DNA from: GCA-2733415 sp965178655
GTDB lineage: Bacteria > Bacteroidota > Bacteroidia > Flavobacteriales > Flavobacteriaceae
Direction of reading: 5' to 3'
DNA: 64,000 nucleotides
NCBI GenBank assembly: GCA_965178655.1
Contig: OZ238266.1
Span: 1,364,001 to 1,428,000 of the forward strand
This document shows, piece after piece, positions 1 through 8,251 of the stretch. The number at the start of each line of letters is the position of its first letter. The first letter of the stretch is position 1. Position numbers and translations under genes: made by a program. The notes below the pieces were generated by a model. It did not search any database and was not told the origin of the DNA. It was given only the letters and a program-made list of their open reading frames with translations.

Positions 1-1430
1 TCTAAGTTTATTTGCTCTCCAGTACCAAGTGTAACCGATGCAATAACATAATTTAAGTTTGTACTAGTGTCATAGGTTGCGGTTGCGTTACCTTTTGTAC
101 TTAAAAGTAATGGATGAGCATTTAACCCAGACTCTCTAAGCATAGCAACAAGTATTAGGTTTATTTCTGCAACATTTCCCCAGCCACTTTCGTACGCTTT
201 TTCAACACCTTTTTGGGTGTGTTTACTATAAACGCTATTCCACTTAACTTTAGATTTTACATGTGCTAATAGCGCTTTTATTTTGGCAATTTCTGTGTCT
301 AGTCCATTAAGTATTCTGGGTAGTTCATGTTTAAAGTAGTCTACTTTTTTTAACTCATTACCAAAAGACCGCGACTTGTATATTTCAGTACTAATGTTTT
401 CCCAAGATTTTGCATGTTTAGAGCCCATTACTTCATCTCCAAATTGGTCGTCTACAATATCTTCCCAAGCTTCTGAAAAGTCGTTGTAAAGCTCAGAATT
501 TTTAAACCTTCTGTCAAAGTTAGTACCTTCGTAAAAATTACCTTCAACAACATCTAATCCTCTTTCTTCTTTTTCTTTTTGGAACTCTTGAGGAAAGTCT
601 AAGTCTATAAGCTGATAGCGTACGCGACCTCTAAAGCGATTAATGTTGTAAGCAAAAGGTTCGCTTTTACTTAATGCTGGAATATTTTTGGCGGTATATA
701 AAGTGTTTTCTGAAAAATAGTTAATACTAATGCGCTCTGTTTCTCTTTTAGGCACTTCTCCAATTCGCCCTCCTGAAGTGGTTGTTTTGTGTACTATACT
801 CCAGTTAAAACTACCTTGCTTAGTACTTAGTTTAGGTGTAATTTGATAATGCCCTTTAGGAATTTTATTGAATTTAAAATACGATGGAATTTCAGTATTA
901 AACGCCAATTTTTTTACTGGAATACCATACTGAAATTGTAAGTCTGTAATTTTCCAAAAAGGAGAAATACGAGTGTATTTTATTTCAAAAACCATCCCCG
1001 ATGTAATCCCAGGAAGGGTGAAGTTTTTATAATTCCATTTTTGATTTATAGCGTTGTCTTGGGGTTTTAGTTTTTTAAACTTTCTCTTAACAACCTTCCC
1101 TTTTTTTAAGCTGTAGGCTACAGCTTTAATACTTCGGATAATTTCATCCTCATTTTTTTGATAGTATATGTTTTGGGTAGCGTGTTTAAGTCCTTCTTGA
1201 TTGTATATTTTTATTCTAAGGTGTACCTCTGTAACAATCTTAAAACCATCTTCGGGCTTGTACGTATAGTAACTTCTTTGGTGATTATATAAGTATGCAG
1301 CACTGGCACTGGCATCTAAAGGGTAGGCTTGCTCAGAAAGTTCGTTTTTCGACACTTTTCCAAAACGATAATCTTGAGAAAAAGTGAACGTACTTATTAG
1401 CAAAATAAGTAAAGGAAGGTGATTTTTCAT
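1..1430 (-). CDS. DUF3857/transglutaminase-fold secreted protein (C-terminus cut by window edge)
   Basis: About 476 codons are visible from an ATG at 1430; the 3' end lies outside the window. The N-terminus is a signal peptide (Lys-rich start, Leu/Ile core, then FSQ). The body aligns by eye with the neighbour at 3357-5300: a PLDASASAAYLY segment near residue 40, KPEDGF, an ISPFWKI..FQYGIPV stretch and a transglutaminase-like core (GVEKAYESGWGNVAEINLIL). DUF3857 plus transglutaminase proteins are common exported proteins in Bacteroidota, of unknown substrate. At the expected catalytic Cys position the core reads GNVAE, and the His position reads LNYV, so peptidase or transglutaminase chemistry is doubtful. 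It is the third of three head-to-tail paralogues and starts 7 bp beyond the stop of the middle one, so they are probably cotranscribed. Confidence 0.85.
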   Translation of the reverse strand, partial: MKNHLPLLILLISTFTFSQDYRFGKVSKNELSEQAYPLDASASAAYLYNHQRSYYTYKPEDGFKIVTEVHLRIKIYNQEGLKHATQNIYYQKNEDEIIRSIKAVAYSLKKGKVVKRKFKKLKPQDNAINQKWNYKNFTLPGITSGMVFEIKYTRISPFWKITDLQFQYGIPVKKLAFNTEIPSYFKFNKIPKGHYQITPKLSTKQGSFNWSIVHKTTTSGGRIGEVPKRETERISINYFSENTLYTAKNIPALSKSEPFAYNINRFRGRVRYQLIDLDFPQEFQKEKEERGLDVVEGNFYEGTNFDRRFKNSELYNDFSEAWEDIVDDQFGDEVMGSKHAKSWENISTEIYKSRSFGNELKKVDYFKHELPRILNGLDTEIAKIKALLAHVKSKVKWNSVYSKHTQKGVEKAYESGWGNVAEINLILVAMLRESGLNAHPLLLSTKGNATATYDTSTNLNYVIASVTLGTGEQINL

Positions 1431-1437
1431 GGTGCAA

Positions 1438-3342
1438 TTATTTTTTAATTAATTCAATTCTAATATTGTCATTTTTAGTCACTTTTTTTCGGAAACTACG
1501 GTAAGCTTTATAGTCTTCTTTTGTGTGTTTTCCTGCAATTTCAGAAAAAACACGTCGGTATTTTAAGGTATTATCATCTATAGGCTCTAGGCTAATGCTG
1601 TACACCCCAAATTTGGTGTCAATATTTTTTTGTAGCGCATTGTTTACAGTGGTATATCCTTCAGGAATGGTAATGGTATACTCATCAACATCAGTAAATC
1701 CTCTAGAAATGACTAAGGGTTGTTTTCTATTGCGATAGCGTTTAGGCACGCCCTCAATTTTATTTAAAACATTAAGCCTTACAAGGTAGTTTGTGTCAGA
1801 AACATTGGCATAATCTTCAATAGATAGGCTAGCAGTTTCCGTAAACTCAATAGTTTCTTTATTGTTTTCAAGGCTTATGTCTGCAATTGTTAAGTTGTTG
1901 TTGTAGCTCCATACGCGATTGGTGTAGTAGCGTATTTTGTCTTTGTTAGAAAGTGTTGCTAGATCATACTTATCATCATATTGAATCCCGGTAGATACTC
2001 GGGTAAGTTGCGCTGTAGCGTTTCCGCTATTATCTAGTTGAATTGTTGCGGTAATGTGTTGCCCGTTATCATCATTTAAATAAGCAGTAGTTCGTTTTAT
2101 AACACCACCGTTAGGTGTAACAACAAGTACGTTTCTATCGTCTGTAAAATCGCCTAAAAACCCAAATGGTTTTGTTTGACTGGTACATTCTAACCAAATA
2201 TCATTACCATTATTAGGTAGATTTAAAATAATATGATTCCCTTGTATTGATGAAAAATTAGCATCAATATCACGTCTTTCATTGACATATACTATGGTAT
2301 AATAAGCTTCTACTCCTACAGCATTCATTAGCGCCTTGGTGTAGTTGGTAAGCCCTTTACAGTCGCCATAACCATCAGCGTCAACATTTTTTGCAGTAAT
2401 AGGTTCAAAACCACCAATGCCTACTTGCACACCAATATACCTAGTGCGTTCTTGCATGTATTTATATATTATTTTAGCTTTATCTATAGGGTTGTTTATG
2501 CCTGCTGTTAGATGGGTAACAGTCCTTTTTACTGTTTCAGGGAGGATGTCTCTCCCTGCTAGTAATGACAGTTGCATCCATTCTCCAAACTCTTTCCAAT
2601 TGGCAGCATGCCCTTTAACACCTTTTAAGGCAAAGTCATTTAAAGAAAACAGTACATTAGGCATGGTATTTCTAAAGCTTTCGGCATGTCGTTCGTATGT
2701 TATAGCGGGTTGGTTTAAAAGCTGATACGATATTTTTTTTGCGGCATTTCTATTAGTAACAGGAAAACCGTCTAATTGCTTTTCTTTTTTTCGGAGAATG
2801 ATACCATTAGGATTGTTAAGTACGTATGTACTGTTTTTAACGGATACGTAATAGCCATCAATCGGAAACCACCCTGGAATAAAACCGGTAGAGGAACTTT
2901 TGTATGTGACTTCAAAAACTACAGTATACGGATAGGCGGTAGGGGTGTAATCAATATATTTTACACGAGAGTCTGAGTATAGTGTACCGCTATCTACAGC
3001 GCTTTCGTCAATAAATTTATGTTTAGGTATTTTTTTTATTAATCCTCCCACGTTATTGTAAATACTAGCAGAGAGTTTTACAATGCGGGTGTCTTTGTCA
3101 TAACTGGCATAGGCGTCAACATGTTTTTGACCGAGTTTGTTGAGCACGGTAACCACTCTTTTTTCGGAAACAATCAGTTCATCTATTGCAGCAACAGTAA
3201 TATCGGTTTTAGCCAATTGAATTACGGCATTTGCATTAGTTTTAAGACTATCAGGTAGTAAAAAAGACGTATATTCTAGGTTTTGAGAAACGCAGAATGG
3301 CGCATACAAAAAAACAATAATAAGAGCTATTTTCTTTATCAT
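1438..3342 (-). CDS. DUF3857 and transglutaminase-domain secreted protein
   Basis: 634 aa with an N-terminal signal peptide (MIKKIALIIVFLYAPFCVSQ). DUF3857 occupies roughly residues 50-220 and a transglutaminase core roughly 280-400. Unlike its two neighbours it keeps a recognisable Cys (DGYGDCKGL) and His (GNHIILNLP); the acidic third position appears as LECTSQ. It may therefore be the only catalytically competent member of the trio. The function of such proteins is not established; an envelope or periplasmic role is inferred from the signal peptide. It lies 14 bp downstream of the 3357-5300 gene and 7 bp upstream of the next paralogue, consistent with one transcript. Confidence 0.85.
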   Translation of the reverse strand: MIKKIALIIVFLYAPFCVSQNLEYTSFLLPDSLKTNANAVIQLAKTDITVAAIDELIVSEKRVVTVLNKLGQKHVDAYASYDKDTRIVKLSASIYNNVGGLIKKIPKHKFIDESAVDSGTLYSDSRVKYIDYTPTAYPYTVVFEVTYKSSSTGFIPGWFPIDGYYVSVKNSTYVLNNPNGIILRKKEKQLDGFPVTNRNAAKKISYQLLNQPAITYERHAESFRNTMPNVLFSLNDFALKGVKGHAANWKEFGEWMQLSLLAGRDILPETVKRTVTHLTAGINNPIDKAKIIYKYMQERTRYIGVQVGIGGFEPITAKNVDADGYGDCKGLTNYTKALMNAVGVEAYYTIVYVNERRDIDANFSSIQGNHIILNLPNNGNDIWLECTSQTKPFGFLGDFTDDRNVLVVTPNGGVIKRTTAYLNDDNGQHITATIQLDNSGNATAQLTRVSTGIQYDDKYDLATLSNKDKIRYYTNRVWSYNNNLTIADISLENNKETIEFTETASLSIEDYANVSDTNYLVRLNVLNKIEGVPKRYRNRKQPLVISRGFTDVDEYTITIPEGYTTVNNALQKNIDTKFGVYSISLEPIDDNTLKYRRVFSEIAGKHTKEDYKAYRSFRKKVTKNDNIRIELIKK

Positions 3343-3356
3343 AATTAGAGGCTAGG

Positions 3357-5300
3357 CTAGTTTTTAACAAGCACAATTTTCTCGGCTTGTTTTTTGGTTA
3401 GCATGTTGTAGAATTCTTTTAACTCTTTGTAGTAAGAAGCACCAACAACTCCTTTGTTAAAGGTTGTAACTGCAATAGTGTTAATGGTGTTTCCTTTTTG
3501 AGTTATTTGGTATTTAAACACGGCAACATCATCAGTCATTCCTACGGCAATACTTTTTGGAAATGACGCTACAGAATACCCTTCAGGTATTGTAATACTT
3601 ACGGTATATTTATCTGTCCACGGGCTTGCAAAGTCTACCGGAAACTTTCGTTCTTCAGCCTTAAATGGGTTGTTGGTATTTGCTAAGAACAATAGCGGTT
3701 GTACATAGAGTTTATTGTTAATTTCCTCTACAAGATCTTCGCTTTCAAATGTTAATTGTACACCAATAGGTTTGCTTAGCTCGTTTTCATTAGAAACTTT
3801 AAAGCGGTCAATTTCAATATTATAATCTTCCTCTAGCTCTGCAATGATCACTTCATCCTTAAGGTGGTTGTTTCTTTTTCTGTGGTTTAACGCGTTTAAA
3901 AGCGTTAATCTGCTGCGCATTGTACCAGTAGCAATTCCGTCTTCAGAGATGCTAACTTGTAGCATTTTATTTTCAACACTGTGTTTAGTAGGGCTTAGGT
4001 TAATAGAAGTAGCACTACCATTAGGTTTTACTAGTTGTCCGTGCCAGTTAATGGTGCGTATAGGCAGTATGTTAGGAGAACTATAAGGCTCGGAAGCGTC
4101 TAATAATACTTGTGCACCATTGCTCATTTCTACCGCAGCAATAACATAATTAAGTCCTTTGCTGGTTGGATAGATAGGCACACCGTTATTTCGGGTGCTT
4201 AGTAGTACCGGATTTACCTTTAGCCCTGCTTCTCTAAGCATGGCGGTTAAAATTAAATTAATTTCTGCAATATTACCTGTTCCTTCTTGGTAGGCTTTTT
4301 TAACCCCTTTATCGGTGTGTTTACCATAAAAACCGTCCCATTTAACACGTTTTTTAACGTGCTGTAAAATGTTTACTATTTTTTCACTTTCGGTAGTTGC
4401 GCCATCAAGAATAGAAGGCAGGGCGTTTATAAAGTATTTTGTTTTTTTAAGCTCATCGCCAAAAGATTCAGACTCATATATTTGTTTACTAACATCTTCC
4501 CATGTTTTAGAGTAGTACTTAGGCGCCTCATTAGGCCATGTTAAGCTAGCAAGTTCAAAACTTACCCCACCCCGATAATTACTTACATTAGATACGTAAG
4601 ACTCGGTGTCTTTAATCGCAGGGATATCTCTGGCTGAATAAATGGTGTTTTCGGCAAAGTAATCTAAGCCCCATGTAAAAGATCGTTTTTTAGTACTTAT
4701 AATGGGTATAATATGGTAGTATCCTTTTGAATTTTTAGCATACTTAAAGTACTCAGGTATTTCAGAAACATATACTAAGTTCTTTACAGGAATACCATAC
4801 TGAAACTGAAAATCGTCAATGTTCCAATACGGCGAAATAATCTTGTACTTTAATTCAAAAACAACGCCCTCTGTAATGTTGGGCATACTAATTTTTTTAA
4901 TGTTCCAGTATTTATTTTTTTTCTCGTCAAAAATATGACTCTTTCCTACTTTTTCTTTTATAAGTTTTCCGTTTACCACGCTATACACAAGTGCCTTTAA
5001 GCTACGTACTGCCTCGCCACCATTTTTACGATAATAGATGTTTCGGGTAGCATAATCAAACCCTTCTTTACTGTATACTTTTACACGTATAAAAATTTCG
5101 GTAGTTAATAGTAGTCCGTCTTCGGGCTTATACTCAAAATAATTCTTTCGAGATTTAAATAAATATGCAGCAGGTGCAGTAGAATCTAAAGGGTAAAATT
5201 GTTCTTTAACCTCTTGAACAGATACTTTTCCGAATTCATAATTTTGAGAAAATGATAAGGTGCTTGTTAAAAGGACCAAAACTAACAGTAGGTTTTTCAT
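3357..5300 (-). CDS. DUF3857 protein with degenerate transglutaminase core
   Basis: 647 aa, first gene of the three-gene minus-strand set. A signal peptide (MKNLLLVLVLLTSTLSFSQ) is followed by DUF3857-like sequence (about residues 40-230) and a transglutaminase-like core (about 280-420). The core reads TGNIAEINLILTAML where active relatives have a Cys, and LNYVIAAV where they have a His; the Asp in LLDAS is kept. This pattern suggests a non-enzymatic, possibly binding or scaffold role. A C-terminal beta-rich segment contains ITIPEGYSV, also seen in the middle paralogue. The start is supported by the signal peptide and by a candidate promoter directly upstream. Confidence 0.85.
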   Translation of the reverse strand: MKNLLLVLVLLTSTLSFSQNYEFGKVSVQEVKEQFYPLDSTAPAAYLFKSRKNYFEYKPEDGLLLTTEIFIRVKVYSKEGFDYATRNIYYRKNGGEAVRSLKALVYSVVNGKLIKEKVGKSHIFDEKKNKYWNIKKISMPNITEGVVFELKYKIISPYWNIDDFQFQYGIPVKNLVYVSEIPEYFKYAKNSKGYYHIIPIISTKKRSFTWGLDYFAENTIYSARDIPAIKDTESYVSNVSNYRGGVSFELASLTWPNEAPKYYSKTWEDVSKQIYESESFGDELKKTKYFINALPSILDGATTESEKIVNILQHVKKRVKWDGFYGKHTDKGVKKAYQEGTGNIAEINLILTAMLREAGLKVNPVLLSTRNNGVPIYPTSKGLNYVIAAVEMSNGAQVLLDASEPYSSPNILPIRTINWHGQLVKPNGSATSINLSPTKHSVENKMLQVSISEDGIATGTMRSRLTLLNALNHRKRNNHLKDEVIIAELEEDYNIEIDRFKVSNENELSKPIGVQLTFESEDLVEEINNKLYVQPLLFLANTNNPFKAEERKFPVDFASPWTDKYTVSITIPEGYSVASFPKSIAVGMTDDVAVFKYQITQKGNTINTIAVTTFNKGVVGASYYKELKEFYNMLTKKQAEKIVLVKN

Positions 5301-5891
5301 AGATATACAGGATACGTTTAATTAATTTTCATAAAGGTAGATAAATTTATAGATATCCGCAACAAGCTAGTATAGCTGTGATTAATTTTATTGCAGAGTA
5401 TAAGTTTGTGTTTTTTTTGGAACAAAACAGTAAAAAAAGATAAGACACTTAAAAACAGTGTGTTAGCGGGTTTTGTAATGTTGTTAACTTAGCTATAATG
5501 TTAATAACTAGGTTTAGAGTATTTGTATAAAAGCCTTATCTTTGAAATAACAAAAAAAGCCTTAGAGTTTTCACTTTAAGACTTTTAAAATAGGTTTGCT
5601 AAAAGTTAGCATTGTATCTTTTTATTTGCACTTCAAAAATACAATTCTTCTTTTAGTCTTCCTAGATTTTTAACAATTAATTGCATGTTGCACATGCGGA
5701 AAGGGAGAGATATGTTATAACTTTTTAGACTACAACACGCTTATAGGTTGAGATACTTATGGGGTAAACACTGGTAAAATACGTGCTGGGTTTAATTTAT
5801 TATAAAGGTGTTTTATTAAAGCGTACAAAAATAATAAGGTGTTTACGGCGCTGCCTTTTAAATAGAGCTGTAGTAAATATTAAAAATAAAG
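5301..5891. other. Gene-free stretch between divergent DUF3857 operon and HU-like gene
   Basis: No ORF with coding character was found in 591 bp on either strand. It holds the minus-strand promoter candidate at 5332-5362 and a perfect plus-strand -7 match, TATCTTTG, at 5537-5544. The latter could start a transcript with a long leader to the HU-like gene at 5892. A short hairpin GCATGT..ACATGC lies near 5684-5698. Nothing else was recognised. Confidence 0.5.
5332..5362 (-). promoter_or_regulatory. Candidate promoter of the DUF3857 operon
   Basis: On the minus strand TACCTTTA (5339-5332) differs by one base from the Bacteroidota -7 element TAnnTTTG. A TTG (5362-5360) lies 20 nt upstream, matching the usual -33 spacing. 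The ATG is about 30 bp downstream. No experimental support is available from sequence alone. Confidence 0.45.
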
Positions 5892-6275
5892 ATGATTAAA
5901 TATAATTTAAGAAATAGGGTTAACCCTCAGGACGTAACTGCTACACAGAAGTTTTACCCTGTAAAGAAGACACAAGAAGTATTTGTAATGAGAGATTTAG
6001 CAAAACGAATTAGCAATGAAAGTACCATTAGTATGATGGATACTATGGCAGTATTGGAAGCTTTTTTGCAGATTATACCTAATGAATTGTTACGAGGAAA
6101 CATTGTTAAACTAGGCGACTTTGGTACTTTTAGAACAACGCTTTCTGGTGTAGGTGTTACTACTGAAGATGAGTTTAATGCTGCTACGCATATTACAAAC
6201 TTAAATGTCCGTTTTAGGCCTGCCAAGGAGTTTAATAAATTGCTCTTGGGCGTACAATATAGCAGGGCCTCTTAA
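5892..6275 (+). CDS. HU-related (histone-like) DNA-binding protein
   Basis: 127 aa. The central part (about residues 30-115) fits the HU-related family of Bacteroidota (HU domain with divergent N-terminus): an amphipathic helical start (MRDLAKRISNESTIS), VLEAFLQIIPNELLRGNIVKLGDFGTFR, and a C-terminal NLNVRFRPAKEFNKLL. The KLGDFGTF segment matches the conserved HU turn. Such proteins bind and bend DNA; a specific target cannot be read from the sequence. The gene is monocistronic, with 590 bp upstream and an unusual 21-bp repeat array 85 bp downstream. Confidence 0.85.
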   Translation: MIKYNLRNRVNPQDVTATQKFYPVKKTQEVFVMRDLAKRISNESTISMMDTMAVLEAFLQIIPNELLRGNIVKLGDFGTFRTTLSGVGVTTEDEFNAATHITNLNVRFRPAKEFNKLLLGVQYSRAS

Positions 6276-6360
6276 AGCGCACGTTATATTTAGAAGACTA
6301 AAAGAAGGTACAGCAATGTATCTTCTTTTTTTTTGCCTGTTTTTTAGGCCTAAATGTTGC

Positions 6361-6465
6361 GCAACTTTTGTAAAAAGTACCTTAGTTTTTGAAAAAAGTA
6401 CAGCAACTTTTACGAAAAGTACAGCAACTTATTTTAAAAGTACCTTAACTTTTTACAAAAGATAC
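6361..6465. repeat. Five tandem 21-bp degenerate repeats
   Basis: Five units start at 6361, 6382, 6403, 6424 and 6445 with exact 21-bp spacing. The consensus is roughly (GC/TT)AACTTTTnnnAAAAGTAC(A/C). Because 21 is a multiple of three, the plus strand can be read as heptads of the type ATFxKST within a 53-codon frame (6316-6477), but no other coding evidence supports translation. The spacing also equals two helical turns, so phased protein binding is possible. Confidence 0.8.
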
Positions 6466-6550
6466 TGTTGTGTTTAAAACAACGTTATTTTTAGTATTCC
6501 GACTACTATTTTCTCCTTTTTTAGGTGTTTTTTAAGTGGCATAAAAGTGC

Positions 6551-6558
6551 TATATTTG
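6551..6558 (+). promoter_or_regulatory. Candidate -7 promoter element
   Basis: TATATTTG is a perfect match to TAnnTTTG. It lies 119 bp upstream of the beta-barrel gene at 6677 and downstream of the 21-bp repeat array. A clear -33 TTG was not seen. Confidence 0.45.
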
Positions 6559-6676
6559 TGAAGAAGGAGTAATTAAAATTGCACTCGAGAATAATTTTGA
6601 TCATGAATAAAGCTTATGAGTCTGACAAAGAGCGATTTTGTTGGATATATAGCTAGTTAAGTAAAAACAATGAAGG

Positions 6677-7288
6677 ATGAAACATAAAATAATGATACTC
6701 GTTTTAGTTTTGTTTTGTAGCAAAGTAAATTCGCAATCAAACGAAACATATAGCCTAGAAAATACTTGGTATTTTGGTGTAGAGATTGGTGTTAATGACA
6801 TTATTTCCTTTCAAGATATTTCTAATACGAAATCGGCTCAAATAGGAGTATTAGCAGAATATTATTTGTCTAATAACTGGAGTGTTACGGGAAGAATAAA
6901 ATACTTTAAAACAGGTCTTTCTTTTCAAGATAACAGATACAAGTTTAATGGAAAAGTAATTGCTGTTCCAATAAACTTAAAGTGGGAGTTTAATTTTATT
7001 AAGAATCTAAGGGCAAATTTAAGTTTAGGGCTTGCTTTTAACCAAGAATTAGAAAAAAAATATTCCTACCCAGAAGGCAAAAACACAGATTTTTCTTCCT
7101 TTTACACTAATTCCAATATTGGAATTGGGTTTAACTACGTTGTGTCTAAAAGAATTGGAATTTATACCAATGTTGAAATTTATTATTTTGGAAACGACAA
7201 AGAAGGAGTTGAGGGTAAGTACTCTATTCTTCCACACTCAACAAATAACGTGCACTATAACTTAGGAGTAAAATACAATTTTAAGTAA
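6677..7288 (+). CDS. Small outer-membrane beta-barrel protein
   Basis: 203 aa. It has an N-terminal signal peptide (MKHKIMILVLVLFCSKVNSQ) and alternating-hydrophobic strands with Gly and aromatic residues. The last residues, YNLGVKYNFK, resemble the terminal strand of 8-stranded outer-membrane barrels (outer membrane protein beta-barrel superfamily). No enzymatic motif is visible. It converges with the HMA protein gene, whose stop lies 9 bp away. The role is unknown; a porin-like or structural envelope role is inferred. Confidence 0.7.
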   Translation: MKHKIMILVLVLFCSKVNSQSNETYSLENTWYFGVEIGVNDIISFQDISNTKSAQIGVLAEYYLSNNWSVTGRIKYFKTGLSFQDNRYKFNGKVIAVPINLKWEFNFIKNLRANLSLGLAFNQELEKKYSYPEGKNTDFSSFYTNSNIGIGFNYVVSKRIGIYTNVEIYYFGNDKEGVEGKYSILPHSTNNVHYNLGVKYNFK

Positions 7289-7297
7289 AAACACTTA

Positions 7298-7567
7298 CTA
7301 ACTAGACATTTTACCAGTAGCACAACTCACAAATGATTTTGCTTTATCGAGTACCGAGTTTTTGTCGCCAACTTCGGGGTATCCTATTGCAGCAAGTTTT
7401 TGTTTTAGGGCATTTAAAGCCGTTGGACTGCTATGGTTTATGGTTACAGCAGATTCCTGAACCGATACGCTAACATTGGTAACGCTATCAATCTCAGATA
7501 ATTTTGTGATAATAGTATTAGCGCAACCGCCGCATTTTAGGTTTTGTATGTGTATTGTTGTTGTCAT
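7298..7567 (-). CDS. Heavy-metal-associated (HMA) domain protein
   Basis: 89 aa. Residues 1-65 form an HMA/CopZ-like ferredoxin fold with the metal-binding motif KCGGCA (GxCxxC-type) after the first strand and the later I-G-Y-P helix end typical of the family. It probably carries a soft metal (Cu or similar) in the cytoplasm; no signal peptide is present. The C-terminal tail adds one further Cys (SCATGK). It is the last gene of the Crp-TauE-MBL-rhodanese operon, 13 bp beyond a rhodanese, linking metal handling with sulfane-sulfur metabolism. Confidence 0.85.
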   Translation of the reverse strand: MTTTIHIQNLKCGGCANTIITKLSEIDSVTNVSVSVQESAVTINHSSPTALNALKQKLAAIGYPEVGDKNSVLDKAKSFVSCATGKMSS

Positions 7568-7580
7568 GATATTGTTGTGT

Positions 7581-7922
7581 TTAGCGCCAAGAATTATATC
7601 CGCCTTTTAAGTCTATAATAGTTGTAAAGCCTAGTTTTTTAGCAATTTTTGCTGCTTTATAGCTTCGTACACCACTACGGCAGTATAAAAATAATGGTCT
7701 GTTAATATCTAACTTTTGCAATTTACTGCTAAAGTCTTCTTCAAAAAAATTAATAAGCACGGCTTTTTTAATATGTCCGTTACGGTACTCATTAGGCGTT
7801 CTAACATCTACCAATTGAGTTTTGGGTTGTACACCTAGTTGTTTCTTAAAAAAGACAGCACGAACGCGTGTAATGGCATTATGACTTTCTGGGAAAAATA
7901 GATTTTTTAAAAAGGTAAACAT
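7581..7922 (-). CDS. Rhodanese-domain protein
   Basis: 113 aa. A short hydrophobic or basic N-terminal extension (about 35 residues) precedes a single rhodanese domain: LVDVRTPNEYRNGHI, then the catalytic loop LYCRSGVRS with its Cys, and a terminal GGYNSW. Rhodaneses transfer sulfane sulfur from persulfides or thiosulfate to thiophilic acceptors. It starts 4 bp after the next rhodanese gene, so cotranscription is likely. The substrate is unknown; the neighbours suggest persulfide handling. Confidence 0.88.
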   Translation of the reverse strand: MFTFLKNLFFPESHNAITRVRAVFFKKQLGVQPKTQLVDVRTPNEYRNGHIKKAVLINFFEEDFSSKLQKLDINRPLFLYCRSGVRSYKAAKIAKKLGFTTIIDLKGGYNSWR

Positions 7923-7926
7923 AAGG

Positions 7927-8241
7927 CTAAGGGGTTACAGTTATGCCATTCCAGCTCATAATTCCGCCACTAAGATTGTAGGTGGTTTTAAACCCTATAG
8001 ATTGCATAAACTGGCAAGCTTGTGCGCTACGTGCGCCACTACGGCAATATATATAATAGTTTTTGCTGTTGTCAAGAGATTTAACGGTGTCTATAAAGGC
8101 TTGTTGCTCCATGATATTAAGTAGCATTGCGTTTTCAAGAATACCTTCGGCCCATTCGCCAGGGGTTCTAACATCTATAACCGTTGCATTTGCATCGGTT
8201 GTAAGTAAAGCTTCCCATTCTTGTGGTGTTATATTTTTCAT
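7927..8241 (-). CDS. Single-domain rhodanese
   Basis: 104 aa, almost entirely one rhodanese domain: VIDVRTPGEWAEGIL near residue 20, the active-site loop IYCRSGARS with catalytic Cys, and a closing LSGGIMSW. No signal peptide is visible, so it is likely cytoplasmic. It lies 10 bp downstream of the MBL-rhodanese gene and 4 bp upstream of another rhodanese. The two are similar but not near-identical, suggesting an old duplication with partitioned partners. Confidence 0.9.
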   Translation of the reverse strand: MKNITPQEWEALLTTDANATVIDVRTPGEWAEGILENAMLLNIMEQQAFIDTVKSLDNSKNYYIYCRSGARSAQACQFMQSIGFKTTYNLSGGIMSWNGITVTP

Positions 8242-8251
8242 TTAAATAGTG

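Noticed and set aside
6205..6477. Plus-strand ORF of 90 aa overlapping the HU-like gene
   Set aside because: It begins inside the HU-like gene in another frame; only the heptad repeat section is of interest, and that is reported as a DNA repeat.
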